Assembly: GCA_022393335.1 (NCBI GenBank)
Contig: JAJEKB010021746.1
Span: 51,097 to 115,096 of the forward strand
Direction of reading: 5' to 3'
Origin: Macrotrachela quadricornifera
Taxonomy: Eukaryota; Rotifera; Eurotatoria; Philodinida; Philodinidae
Length of the DNA stretch: 64,000 nucleotides
Shown here: positions 50,501 through 62,929 of the stretch, piece by piece
Layout of the letters: each line of letters begins with the position of its first letter
How positions within the stretch are numbered: position 1 is the first letter of the stretch
Notes under the pieces: generated by a model
Database searches by the model: none
What the model was told of the DNA's origin: nothing
What the model saw: the letters and a program-made list of their open reading frames with translations, nothing else
Translations under genes and position numbers: made by a program

Positions 50501-53325
50501 CTTTATTTCAAATTCCATAGAGACTTATGTAAAAGATAGCTCGTAGGTCCCTCTTTAAAATAGTGCAAGGCTTACTTCTCTAGCTATTATGGTTAAAAAA
50601 TGGCATACATGTTCCTGAGAAATATGAATGTTATTTTTTTCGATAGAATAACATGTGAGTATACGTAATTTAAGATGAAGAGTGACACTATGCTGAAGAA
50701 GTATAGATTCACAATATGTGTCTGACATGCAAAAAAATCAAAAAAGTGAAATTTTATGATAATATCTTAGAAAACATCATTTATTTAATTCGTATTGCCT
50801 TCTTTAACATTGCATGAGTACTTCTAGTATTATTTAAGTATATTGTAATTGACCTTTTATATATAACAATTAATCGGTACATGTGCTTTTACGTTTATCT
50901 TTATGGATGTTGTTGATGCTGTTTTTTCAAAAGGAGTCTTGAATAACGAAACTCTTAAAAAGAAACCAAATCAACAACTCTTAGAGCTATAATATGGTGT
51001 AGTGAGGACAACACAAATTAAATATATACTGTGTATAAGTATTAAATGTTTATTAATATAAATAAATGATGTTTTCTAAGATATTATCATAAAATTGCAC
51101 TTTTTAATCACATATTGTGAATCTATGTTCCTTCTATATAGTGTCACTCTTCATCTTAAATTACGTATAATCACATGTTATTCTATCGAAAAAAATGACA
51201 TTCATACTTCTCAGGAACATGTGTGCCATTTTTAACCACAATAGCTAGAGAAGTAAGCCTTCCACTGTTTTAAAGAGGGACCTACGAGCTATTTTTTACA
51301 TAAGTCTCTATAGAACTTGAAATAAAGATGAAATCTTGAATTTGCAGCACCTCTTAGTCAATACATAGAGTAATCATTTATCTAGCTGATAGTGAAAATC
51401 GTAGCTCTCTAGCTCTTTCATAAAAAAGTACAGCATTATTTGCTCTATGAAACTATGTAGAGAGAAGAATCTCAGAAGATTATTATAGGATATTAAAGTA
51501 TATCATTGCCAATACTTTTGAAATGATCTGAATACATATAATACAAAAAAAAACAACTTTGAAAAAATTCTAGAAATCAATACCATCTTCTGCCCGATTA
51601 TTGAAAGCTCTTGATCTACTTGTTGATTATTTTAATAATGAAGAACAATGTTTACCAAAAGATATTCTCAAAACTGACAAATATAGAGTAAATAAATAAA
51701 AATTATTAAATAAAAATAAAATTCTTTATTGTTTATTGTTTTTAGTTAGTTAAAAAATTATTAAAATATCAATCAACTGATACACAATCATTAATAAAAA
51801 TGTATTATCAAGTAAATTAATAATAAATAAATAAATATTTAAATAAAATAATAAATAAAATTTATTTTTTAAGGAAAAACTTCAAGAACAAGATCGTGCT
51901 AATAGTATTAATCAATCAGATTTAGGTAAACTCTATTGTCGAGCATATTATCATTTAAAAGAAGAAACATTATATATTGAAAGTATGTTTGTATTTGAAT
52001 TCAAATTTTTTTTTTCTAATCAATTTTAATTAAGTTATATCATGTAAAAATCTTAAACCATGTGATTCCAATGGTTTAAGGTAAATTAAAAATAAAAAAA
52101 TATGAATAACTTAAATAAAAATAAAATTTTGTATTTTTTAGTGATCCATATGTTGAAGTGCAATTATGTCCAAATTTTTTATATCCTCATATTGAAAAAC
52201 AACAAACATCAATTGTTAAAAAAAGTCTTAATCCACAATTTAATGAAAAATTTGAATTGTAAGTAATAATAATAAATTTTTATCTTAATTTCTTTTTTGT
52301 TATGAAACACAATATCTCAATAGGAACTTTGAACCTACTCTTTCCTCCCTATAGACATATTCATATACAGTCTCAATAGCTTTTCCCTATAGAATTAATT
52401 ATTAAAGGAAATAGCACTTATATTCCACGCCGCACTTTTTTTTGTCTAACCATTTTTTGATTAGGAGTAGTATGTAGATATATAATCACATAGGCAAACC
52501 TTGGACTTTTTTAGTCGTAACAAAAAAAGGCAATACTGTAGAGGTGGATCATATATATAGAAAAATGGAAGTATTTTAAAGTTTTGATCATTGAAAGTTG
52601 ATTTTTATGTAAAATAAGTTTCATATTCAGAATCAGCATGAAAAAGTTTTAGTTTAAAAAAAGGCTGAGGGGGAGTACGGATCAAATTTTGATGCTGCTT
52701 TCGAATATGCAACTTATTTTACATAAAAAACAACTATTGACAATAAAATCCTCGAAATATTGTTTATTTTTTATGTAAAAGACTCTTCCTCACAAATATT
52801 AATTTTTAGCTAAGATTAAAAAAGCTCAAAGTAATGTTTTTCGCGGGAAAACTATCGTTTTTGGTAAGTTATAGTAGAATTTAATGTTCCAGGGATCAGC
52901 ACCAGTAACTAGGTCGTGTTTCACAATTTAATCTCTTAGGAATTTCATTAACAGTTTTTTTTCTTCTTTTATTTTCAGTCGATTAACAGAAAAAGAATGT
53001 AATTTATCAGGTGGAATTATACATTTTACTGTTATGGATCATGATTTAATGTGGTCGAATGATTTTGAAGGTGAAGCATTTCTTGAAATATCGAAAATAA
53101 CAGGAATTAATAATGATAATCGAGCATTTGATGAATTAAAACAAATTGAATTAGCATTAACTCATCCAAAAGGTTAGCAACATAAACGAAAAAAATGAAA
53201 AAAATTAGATTTTTGTTTTTATTTTAGTTATACGAAGTCGTATTATTGAAGTATTAGAAAAAAGAATAAATGATAAAATAGCAATTGACTTTGTTCGAAG
53301 ACGACGTGAAACTGAAAATCAATGA
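41497..53325 (+). CDS. UNC13D/BAIAP3: Munc13-4/BAIAP3-type vesicle-priming protein (UNC13 family)
   Basis: With the first exon at 43008 there are 26 exons: 43008-43129, 44010-44100, 44185-44433, 44490-44556, 44621-44942, 45012-45228, 45286-45489, 46059-46405, 46475-46565, 46619-46678, 46734-46791, 47277-47316, 47369-47420, 47483-47518, 47574-47743, 47798-48021, 48088-48239, 48288-48652, 49719-49788, 51574-51687, 51746-51811, 51874-51982, 52035-52080, 52142-52258, 52979-53172 and 53228-53325. They give 1226 aa in one phase-consistent frame. The first C2 domain (about 155-420) has calcium ligands at D174 and D180 (KDANGFSDPY) and in DIWDHDDEF. It also has a long Ser/Arg-rich insert. The MHD region follows ([32 protein letters not shown]). 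The second C2 (about 1060-1200) has CDSNGLSDPY and [14 protein letters not shown]. The C2-MHD-C2 order without C1 domain matches Munc13-4 and BAIAP3 (about 1,090-1,190 aa), which tether and prime secretory granules at membranes through SNAREs. The phase fit of all exons argues for a working gene. Confidence 0.92.
41550..43007. other. Region between the two candidate first exons
   Basis: AT-rich, with long A and T runs. A slightly GC-richer patch at about 41810-41950 has no recognisable content. The promoter of the downstream first exon should lie near its end. Confidence 0.4.
50388..51424. mobile_element. Foldback element in a Munc13-like intron
   Basis: The arms of about 400 bp lie at about 50388-50800 and 51060-51424. 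They pair almost base for base: GATAAATGATTACTCTATG with CATAGAGTAATCATTTATC, GTAGGTCCCTCTTTAAAATA with TTTTAAAGAGGGACCTAC, and AAGATGAAGAGTGACACTAT with ATAGTGTCACTCTTCATCTT. The spacer is about 260 bp. The host intron (49789-51573) is much longer than most introns of this gene because of it. Confidence 0.85.
52597..52732. repeat. Short inverted repeat in a Munc13-like intron
   Basis: The arms of about 43 bp read AGTTGATTTTTATGTAAAAT on the left and ATTTTACATAAAAAACAACT on the right. They continue through an imperfect stem that includes ATTCAGAATCAGCAT on the left. The loop is about 45 bp. It lies within the 720-nt intron 52259-52978. Confidence 0.7.
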
Positions 53326-53671
53326 AATTTTTTTGTTTGTTTTTTTTGGTCTTCACGGATTGTATTTTAGTTCTCTTTTTTTTTTCTTGGTGTATTATCT
53401 TTTATTTTATTTGTAAACTTATGCGAAATCAAAAAATTTATTCATATTTAATCTTTAAATGGTAAAATATTTTATTACTTTTCTTTGTCAGATTGATCAA
53501 GACAAAGAAAAAAGAATTCCAATTAATATTAAAAAATAATAATGAAAGTAAATACATAATAACTTTTTCTTTCCTATATCAGAAAATTAGGATATTACAT
53601 AGAATCGAACAATTTTGTAACTCATCTTCGAATCTATTCATTTTGTCGAGATTCTTTAGATAGATCTTGAT

Positions 53672-54526
53672 GAGAGTTGTAACCGGCCCGGCAAAACCAG
53701 CGCGGACCAGCCGGTCCGGTGCGGTTGGAACAGCTAGACCGGCCGATTTTAACCGGTTTGAAAAAGTTGTGTAATTCCTAGTTTTTTAATAAGATAATAT
53801 TATTTATTTCGGCTTTTCACAATTTTTGAAATAAAAAGAGCAAAAGTTTCGCTTTTCGATGTAAATTCAAATTTTTCTATACATTAGATTCTCTCTTAAA
53901 AGATTTTTATTATCTGCTATTTACAACATCTTAATAATCAGAACAGTCACATATTTATCGTTATTTCTTTTCTATGTATTTCTTTTCATATTAGTTCAAT
54001 TCGTGTCGACATACCGATGCATATGTTTAATTAAATTAATAAAAAAGAGAGCAAACTGTCGAGTTGATTGTAGAAATAGATACGCGCACGATACGATAAG
54101 TATTCGTCATATATTGTTTTTATTCAATACAGTAAAAGTACAACATAATCTTCTTATTTTTATAATTATTATGGATGCGGACAATCTTACTACACAGCAA
54201 ATCCAAAAAAAAATTAAAATTGAAATATTTTGAATTAATTAAAAATGAAAAAGGTAATAATGATATTTAGAAAAATGATGTATCTTTAGTTAGAAAGAGA
54301 AATGAAAGCGATAATATACATGAAAAGGAAAGTGTAAAAATCAATTTATGAAATAAAAGTCTGTCTAGAACTAGTTTTATGATGTAAATAAAACTCTTAC
54401 GTCTGCCGGTTTTTGCCAGTCTAGAAATTTTTTTAGACCGGTAAAAACTGGCCGGGCCGGGCCGGTCTATGATTTAAACCGGTCAGACCGGTCTGGTCTG
54501 AATTTTTCTGACCGGTTACAACTCTG
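53672..54526. mobile_element. hAT-like non-autonomous element, 855 bp, with 8-bp target duplication
   Basis: The left end is GAGAGTTGTAACCGG and the inverted right end is CAGAGTTGTAACCGG. This fits the hAT terminal pattern CAGxGTTG. The flanking 8-mer ATCTTGAT is present on both sides (53664-53671 and 54527-54534). Both subterminal regions are rich in the palindromic CCGGTC/GACCGG word, unlike the AT-rich centre. The internal open frame at 54003-54233 has no transposase motif. Confidence 0.9.
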
Positions 54527-54742
54527 ATCTTGATAAGTAGAATAAAAGATCTCATACACCTGCAAAACTCTACTATTATCCGTTTCAAAATAACAGAGAC
54601 CTTACAGTTTTTTGAATAACTTTTGATGGAAGCATGATAAAGATCTGCAGTCTTTACCTTTCATAATAGGATTTTCGGGACTATGAAAACATGCGAAATT
54701 TGGTTGATCCAACAAAGGACCAATCAGATGAACTCTTGCTGG

Positions 54743-54811
54743 TAGAGATGCACCAGTCCAGTCCGCTTGGGTACCAGTCCACTAGTCATGACTGGAACTG
54801 ATGCATCCCTA
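54743..54811. mobile_element. Short hAT-like palindromic element, 69 bp
   Basis: The left end is TAGAGATGCACCAGTCCAGT and the inverted right end is TAGGGATGCATCAGTTCCAG. The ends resemble hAT termini. The 8-mers outside differ (CTTGCTGG and CAACAATC), so no target duplication is left. TPR-coding similarity begins immediately after its right end. Confidence 0.65.
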
Positions 54812-55360
54812 CAACAATCACTTCCCGCTAGTGAACTGCGGAGTCATTCCGAAACCCGACTCCGACTCCGCGGAACCGGAGTCGGAGTCGCGCAAGAAAA
54901 AATTTTCGGAGTTGGAGTCGGAGTCGGAGTCGGATTGATAAAAAATACTCGTCGGAGTTGGAGGCGGAGGCAGAATCGAAAAAAAAAATTTTTCGGAGTT
55001 GAGTTTCGGAATCGACTCTTTCGACTCCGCAGTTCAATACTTCCCGCATATCATCCTAGTTTAGCTTCGACCTACAACAATATCGGTAATGTGTATTGCA
55101 ACATGGCTGAACACTCGAAAGCACTTTTGTATTATGAAAAAACTCTTGAAATTCGACAACAATCATTTCCTGCAAATCATCCTGATATGGCTGGGTTCTA
55201 CAACAATATCGGTTTTGTGTATGAAAACATGGATGAGTACTTGAAAGCATATTCGTATTATAGACGTGCAGTGAATATTGGAGAACACTCGATACCATCA
55301 AATCACCCTAATCTTCAAATATATAGAAATAGCCTTGATAGGCTAAACAAGCAATGGTAA
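54812..55360 (+). pseudogene. Kinesin-light-chain-type TPR fragment split by an hAT element
   Basis: After removing the element at 54829-55039 and one copy of its target duplication, the frame reads QQSLPA followed by YHPSLASTYNNIGNVYCNM. Two further units come next, with YYEKTLEIRQQSFPANHPDM and YYRRAVNIGEHSIPSNHPNL, then a stop after LDRLNKQW. These are about 42-residue TPR units in the kinesin-light-chain style that is very common in bdelloid rotifers. Only about 110 residues remain. There is no N-terminal part; the left limit coincides with the 69-bp element. The element in the middle keeps a long open frame by chance, so a fused frame 54767-55360 exists but is not a natural protein. Confidence 0.8.
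54829..55039. mobile_element. hAT-like MITE, 211 bp, with perfect 8-bp target duplication
   Basis: The left end is TAGTGAACTGCGGAGTC and the inverted right end is TATTGAACTGCGGAGTC. The 8-mer CTTCCCGC flanks it at 54821-54828 and 55040-55047. It is internally rich in the word GGAGTCGGAGTC. It interrupts the codons for LPA in the TPR fragment. Confidence 0.92.
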
Positions 55361-58212
55361 TGAGATAATGTATGCTTGTTTTCTTTGAAAAAGAAAAGAA
55401 AACGATTGAAAAGAAAATGACTTTTTTTTATTAGATATGCGTGCGTTCGCATACAGAAAATTTTGTTCTTATTGAGAACATGAATGAGACGCTGTTCATC
55501 CTTAAGATAATACAATACATGTTAAATGACATGTATTACTTTTAACATTTCAGCAAAGGTTTTCGGGTTCGGAGAATCGAATGGTATCACGCATTAGTTT
55601 TTGAATTTTTCCAAACAATGTTTTTGCTAGGAAAAGGTATTTTTACGAAATAACGATTTGTCTCGTGGATTGGAATAGAGATCATATAACATAAACTAAG
55701 TTTGTGATTGTGCAGATTTGTTCCTTTTAAAGTTTGTCTATATCTTTCTGTATTCAAGCCAATCTGAAAACGCTGTCCGCTAGATTAATATCAAAAGCTT
55801 GTTTGATATTCTAGTTTTTCAATATTGGTAGGTATTAAGTAATGATAAATAAGTAAATTATCGTTTCGAATAAAACTTAACTGATCGTTGTTGATTGAGC
55901 ACGAAAAATATGGATGCGAAGTGAGAAAAGAATGTTTCCGATCTATTTCTTAGTTTTCTTTGGTGAATTGCTTGTTGCTTTAAGCTTGACTCATAGATAT
56001 TCAAGAGTCGTGAATCTATGTTCGATATTGATTCTAATATAAACAGCTTTTTTTATTGATTACTATATGTCAGATCTTAGAGTGAGATTTACACAAAAAT
56101 ATGTCAAAAACGCGCGTCTGTTTGAAGTTCTGTTATTGAGTTTCCATAGGTATCTACCGTAAAATTATATTCCAAAATAGACGAAGCTCTTTCATAGAAA
56201 ATATCCAGTAGCCTTTTGAGAAGAATTTAAATGAGATGCATTCATTAACTTCAAAGCTGAACTAATATCGAACCATATGGTGATGTTAAATATAAAAACG
56301 GCTAGTCGTGAGTAGCCGACCGGAACGAGGCCGACAAAGTACTAAACATTGGTTTAAAAGCTTTATCGTAAGTGCAATATGTGAGAGTTGAGACACCTTG
56401 AGAGAATGGTGAATGATTCGATTCTTTATTATACATTTAACGTAAAAAGGGCCTATTCATTATAGAATTTCTGAATCTTAAAATGATGTTATTTGCATGT
56501 TATCGTTCCACATTCCTGTTCACTTAATTCCGAACATCATTCATTTTTTTCTTATATCAGAAGATCGTAACGAACAAATGCTACTGGAAATCCCAATGAA
56601 AAATTAGGGCGAAATGTTTTATTCCTGTTTTCTTGACTGAGAGGGGAGAGTCATATGAAAAACATAACTCTGCTTGTGTGTTTGCTCAGGGTACAAGGTC
56701 ATACTAAAGCAACTTATCTGAAATCAACGGGAACATTACGTTTTGTCTCAGTTTTTCGTTATGAATTCCAGTTGAATTATATATAGTCCAGGCAACTTGT
56801 GTCAGTGCTCTATCAATGCACCATAAAAATCAAAAAATGTGAGAGATTCGTTCAAACTGAGCTGGCTAGGGCGGCACATTTGTCGACGTAGGATATCTTA
56901 GGTCGGAAGACGAGTTTTTCTTGAAAATATCCGTTCTAAAAAACTTTCCAAGTAGAACTTGATGAGCTCTATCGATTCCATACTTGTTACTTTCCAATAA
57001 TTTCATTACATAAAAATTTATTAATTATTTTATTGCGGGACTAGGATTCGTCTATGAGTAGTTTCCAACTCAATGGAACAAGTTTCCAAGTTAATGGGAT
57101 CAAGCTTCTGCAGCTTTATATTTTATTCATTCGATTTTAAATGGTATATGATGACAAAAGTCTCTTAGATTCGGACAAATAAACTTTAGAAGGAAAGTGA
57201 CTATTATATTTGTTTCATTGTCGCACTAAAAGATGCATAAATTGATGAACACGTTATGCACTCTATTGCAGATCCTTTTCTTTTATGTTTTAGCAAGATA
57301 AGATAAACGAAATTTTTTCTCTTTGAAATGAAATGAAGGTTGATTTACTGATGTTGAAGGTTAACGTTGTTTTATTCATTTATTTTTGTTTTTGTGTAAC
57401 ATCTTGTAAAAAGGTTTTTATCCTGGTATAAGGTTAAAAATGAACGTATAAGATCGAAAGTTTCCATTATAATAAAAAAGAATAAAAAATTCAAATTTTA
57501 CAGCAAAACTACAAAATTCTATTATTTCTTCAAAATTTATTATAAAATGTCTAGATTCATCAATTTTCAGACACCTATCCTTACTTTCGCCTGCGAAATT
57601 ACTCGAAGTTATTACCATGTCCTTTCTTTTTGAAAAAAAATAGAGAAATGAAGAGTTTTTCATAAGTTTGAAACAGTTTTTGTTTCGTGATAAACGAATC
57701 GTTTCGTAATCATAGTGAACTTAGAAGAATTGTCGTTAGTGTGACCATCTTCAATAATAAGAGTGCAAAAACTTGTCACATTTTAGATTTCAAGAGTAAA
57801 AGAAGTATTAGATGAAATATGAGAAAAGTTATACCTCCTTTAATTTTGATCGTTTCAGAACTCTTCATGTCCAAAACTGAAATCCCCACGCGAGTTCTGT
57901 CTAATACTCTGAATTTAATTATGTATTAATTAGGTCAAGCATAAGAAATAATTAAACCCAAAAAGAAATATTTTTCTTGATGGTCTTCTACCAGATTGCC
58001 TCTCAAATATTTCTAAGATCTATTTAAAAAGAAGTATTTGCATCATTATAAGTCTATGTTTTTATAAAACTCTTTTAAATTCAATTGTTGTCTTGATTGA
58101 TGCTTTCCTTCTCAATATTAACACTAAATTTTATCGGCAAAATCTTCAACATATTTTTATTAATTGTTTTTGAAGATAACAAAAAGAAAAACAAAACAAA
58201 ACAATGAAAACA
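55361..58212. repeat. Gene-poor stretch with a dispersed repeat copy
   Basis: Bases about 55553-55655 match the inverse of about 10540-10640, sharing GGAGAATCGAATGGTA-type sequence and ATTAGTTTTTGAATTTTT. Another GC-rich patch at about 56300-56335 (CTAGTCGTGAGTAGCCGAC) looks like part of an old element. The rest shows nothing I recognise. Confidence 0.5.
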
Positions 58213-61200
58213 TCAAGCAAGTGCTGATGTTCCTTTAATAGTCAAAATAGCAGCTGATGATTTTCCTTTTTTTTTACGTTTTTTTGTTTCATTTGATGTT
58301 AATTTTTGTGTTGCATCTGCAAAAAGAATAACATCATTTTGTTCTTCAATTTGACGTCGAATTAATTTTAAACCAGCTAAATTAAATCCAACATTATTCT
58401 TAATAAAAATAAAAATGAATAATTTTTTTTTTTGAATTTCTTTTTTAAATTTTACTCGTAATTTTTCTACTGTATCCATACAACGTGTTCGTAATTGTTC
58501 AACAATACTTAAATATTGATGAGATGATGTTAATAAACCATGATGAATTCTAAAATTAAGAGTATAAATTAAATTAACTGATTAAAAAATTTGAATTTAC
58601 TTTATCAAAAATACAGCACATTTAATACATAACTCTGGTGATTGAAATCGATCAAGATAATAAATAAGTAGTGTTAATAATTTTTGAACATAATCAAATG
58701 GAAGAAGAAGAAGAGTTGCTTCCAATTCACTAAATATATATATATACATATATTAATTTAAAAAATCAATATAATTAAATACCTTGCGGAAACTTTTCTT
58801 AATGATTCAAGTACAAAACGTTCAGCTGTATAACCACTTCCTAATGCTTGTAACATAATATGTGGTGGTGGTAATGGAATCTAAATTAAAAAATATTTTC
58901 TTTTGTATACATAAAACCATTTTGAATTACTTCTTTTCCTAATGCTTTTTGTGTTGCTTCATGTTCAGCAAGTTTTACTTTTTCTTCACGCCATATATCA
59001 AGTGATTCAATAACACTTTCAGCCTAAGAATAAAAATATAAAATGAAAGAGAAAAAATAAGTAAATTTGAATTAACATACACCTTTCAAACTTTCAATAG
59101 TTTTTAAAGTAGCTAAACCAATTTCTTTATTTGTTTCACCAGGTAAGATAAATTCATCATTTTCCATTTCATTTTCAAATTGAGCTTCACGTTCCTAATA
59201 CAAAAATATAATATTTCAATTAGATATATTGCAAAACAACAAATATTCAGTATGAAAGGAATCTCCAAGTGTAAAATCGATTTTGGATCGGGACTGTATT
59301 CGTTCGCTAGGCCTCAGTGAGCAATAGAAAAGTCTACAATAGTTTGTTTATCCAGAACTTCATCCTTGAAATATCGAAATTTGACTATATTTTGGTTGCT
59401 CCCATCTTAAAGTTAGTTTTCTTAAGATTATTGGATCAATCTATATAGGCTATAAAAAAAATTATATCAATGAATTAATAAATCAATCAAAATTCTTTTT
59501 AATTTCCTAAATTTCACTATATATTTTCTTTTAAAAATTAATATCTATTTTTAAAAAAAGATCTAATTACTTGTTCTTTTTCTTCTTCAAGTATCAAAGG
59601 TTCTTCAGTTCTTTCCCATAAACGAATAGTACGATCATGTGCAGCAGTTACAATATGCATTCCATTATTTGTTATTGACATACAACGAATTTCACCACAA
59701 TGACCCTAATAACATATAAAATAGATTACATTTTAAAAAATATCATAATCTTTTACGAACATCTAATGTTTGTATATGAAGAAATTTATCAGCATCCCAA
59801 TATTTTAATTTATTATCTTTACTAGATGAAAAAAATAAATGTGTTTTTGGAACAAATTGTATTGCTGTTATTGTATCATCATGTGCAAATAATGATCGAT
59901 GACAATCACCAAAATCTAAACCCCAAATTTTAATATTACGATCACTTGAACCAGTTATAACAAGACGACTATCTGATGATATATCAAGACAAAGTACTGG
60001 TTGTGAATGTCCATATAATGAAAGAAACATCTAAAAAATAATAAGAAAATTTTTAAAAATAAAAACATATTTTATTTTTACTTGACATGAATCCATAAAG
60101 AATACTTTAACAGTTGTATCCATTAATGCTGCAACAAAATATCGATTATTAGGGCTAACAAAAAAAAAGATCTTTTTTTTTAAATTTTTGATAATAAAAA
60201 ATAAATTTTATATTTACGATATTTTTAATGCAAGAACATCTTCACCAACATCAAATGAACGTTTATGTTCAAATGATAAACGTTTTCTTATCTAAATTAA
60301 AAATATATTTATTTCAAGAATTATATTGTCTACTAAAATTTTCATGAGACATGAAAGATTTTTTTTGAATATCATAAAAGAAAATTTTACTTTTTTTGAA
60401 TTATTTTCTTTTTCATCTTTTAATTCAAAATTCCAAAATTGAATTTTTTTATCACTTCCACCAGTTAAAAATGATTGCTACAAAAAAAAAAACAAATAAA
60501 ATATCAAATAAAAATTTCACACAAAAAAATAAATTTACTCGATCCGGTGTCATACACATAGTCCAAATTGATTGATTTTCTTCATGTCCTTGAACTGTTT
60601 CAACAATTGATGCTGAATCAAGTGAAGCTATATGAAGTGAACCATTCTAAATACAAATTTACTTTTTTCTGTTGTCCAATATAAATTATAATTTTAAATT
60701 CTCATACTTTACATCCAATTAATACTGAATGATCACCAGGTAAAAACATACAACAAAGTGCATAATCACATGGAATTGTTCGGATAGATTCACAGCTATG
60801 TCTAAAGAAAATTTATTTTTATTTTATATTATACCAATCTTGAAGGTGAGGATGAATGAAATCTGATATGACACGAAACCATTTTTTTTTAAAGAGTTTC
60901 AAAGCCTTTTTAGTCTCTGTTCGTTTCTTTTTTACTAAAGTTTTGAATTAAGTAAAATGTAATCAACAAAGATTTTCTAAATTCTTATCGATTATTATAA
61001 ACAAACCTATTCCAAATTTTAAGTGATTCTGCACTACCAGAAGCAATTAACATATCATCTGAACTAAATGCTAAACATCGAACTTCTGCTCTATGTGCAG
61101 ATTTTTCAATAGATGATAATTGTTCAAAATTTTTATCTTGAATATTTAATAAATGTATATCAAGTTTATTATTTAATGTAAGTGCAACAATCTAAAAAAA

Positions 61201-62929
61201 CAAAAAACAAAATAAAAAATAAAATTTTAAAATAAATTTATTTTACTTTGCATGTTAAATTTGTATCCATAAAAATATCCATAGCTCGAATTTTTCCATC
61301 AAATTTTATTTCACATAATGATGTAAATATTAATGATATATCCCAATCGATTTTAATATCTCCTTCACTAAAGAAAAATTTTATTAAATTAATTAATTAT
61401 TGAGAAAAATAACTGAATAAATTATTTACAATTTTTCATCACCATTTTCTTTTCGTTTTCGTGCTTTTGATAAACGTTTACGAAGACGTGTACGAATTTC
61501 ATCAATAGTTGATATACGAAAAAATTCACCAAAAGATTCAACACCCTAATCAATAATTAAATAATTATTATTAAATGAATTCGAATTGAAATATAATTTA
61601 CATGACAAGCAAGTACACGACTTTCATTATCAACATTTAAATTTGATACTCGTTGTTTACTTTTTCGAACAATTGAACCAAGAGATTGAACATGTATAGG
61701 TACCTTAAATGAAAAAAAATTATATTTGATTTCGAAATCTAGAATGGAGTGAGAATGACATCTTTTTTTTTGCAAAAACTAATGTTTCATATTTAGAAAT
61801 TTAAAATATTGTAATTATTAATTTTTAAATTAATCATCAAAGAATAAATCTCAATTTGTATTTAATATAAATTCTATACGTACTTGATCTTCATTTTTAA
61901 TACTATCAGATAATGGAGGAAACATGAAAACATCATCTTCATTCTGAATGAAATAAATAAATTAGAAAAAAACTAAATCATAAAAATCTTAATTCTTACT
62001 GTTATTTGATTTCGTAATGCAAAAAAACGTAATTCATTATCTGAACAACCAGTTATCAAATATTGATCATGTGCTAAAGCAATACTCCATACCTATATTT
62101 AATTTAAAAATAAAAACAAAAATTTTGTATAATCAAATAAAATAAAAATAAAACCTCTGTTCGATGTGTAACAATTGTATGAAAACAATGTTGAATACTC
62201 ATATCCCATAATTTAATTGTCATATCTTTTGAACTAGAAAAATAAATAATCTCAATATTAAATTAAATTTTTTTTTAAAAATAATATTACCTTGAAATAA
62301 GTACTGGTTGACTAATCATAATAATAACTTTAGTTATAGGTGCTTTATGTCCTCGAAGACGATAAAGACCAGCTTCAGTAATAAGATCCCAAGCAATAAT
62401 ATCTGTATCCTAATAAATAAATATATAAAATATCTTTTTTTTTTTATTATTCTTTTCTTAATACTTTAGATCCTGATATAAGTGTTGATGAATCTTGTGT
62501 AAATGTTAATGTAGTTACACTTGATTTATGTCCATGAAAATTAACAGCTGTTTCATTTTGTGTTATAGAAAATATTTTAATAATTCCATTTTGATATCCA
62601 ACAGCTAAATATTTTCCATTTGGACTTGCAGTAACAACAATTGCTTCTTCACGAACTTTTTTCTTTGATATTGATTGAGATTGTGTTTCATCAACAAATG
62701 TATTTATCTTAAAATAAATTAAATATAAAAACAAATAAAATTAAATAAATACTTGTGAATGAGTTTTAAGATCCCATAAAAGAACATTTTCACATGCTGG
62801 AACAAATACACGACGTGAATTTGATTTTGTAGTTGATGGTAATAAAGCAATATTACTTGCATTACCACTACCAATTATACCAAAAACTTTTTCAGGTGCA
62901 TGACGATCATATTGTTTTGTAAGAACCAT
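58213..62929 (-). CDS. WDR3: WDR3 (Dip2/Utp12) WD-repeat protein of the U3 snoRNP
   Basis: 22 exons, from 62929-62753 and 62707-62465 through 60030-59761 and 59705-59571 to 58549-58213. All are in phase, giving 968 aa; animal WDR3 is about 940 aa. WD units are seen throughout, for example [57 protein letters not shown] and [20 protein letters not shown]. The last part carries the Utp12 domain with [15 protein letters not shown] and [20 protein letters not shown], and a basic tail (KKRKKKGK). The alignment with the WDR3 family is clear by eye along the whole length. WDR3 acts in the nucleolus in the small-subunit processome during 18S rRNA maturation. Most introns are 40-70 nt; those at 59195-59570 and 60802-61006 are longer. 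The exon ending at 59761 uses a GTTCGT donor. Confidence 0.95.

Noticed and set aside
54767..55360. Long open frame of 197 codons on the plus strand
   Set aside because: It is a chance fusion of two transposon sequences with the TPR remnant. The 8-bp target duplication and inverted ends show the middle part is an insertion.
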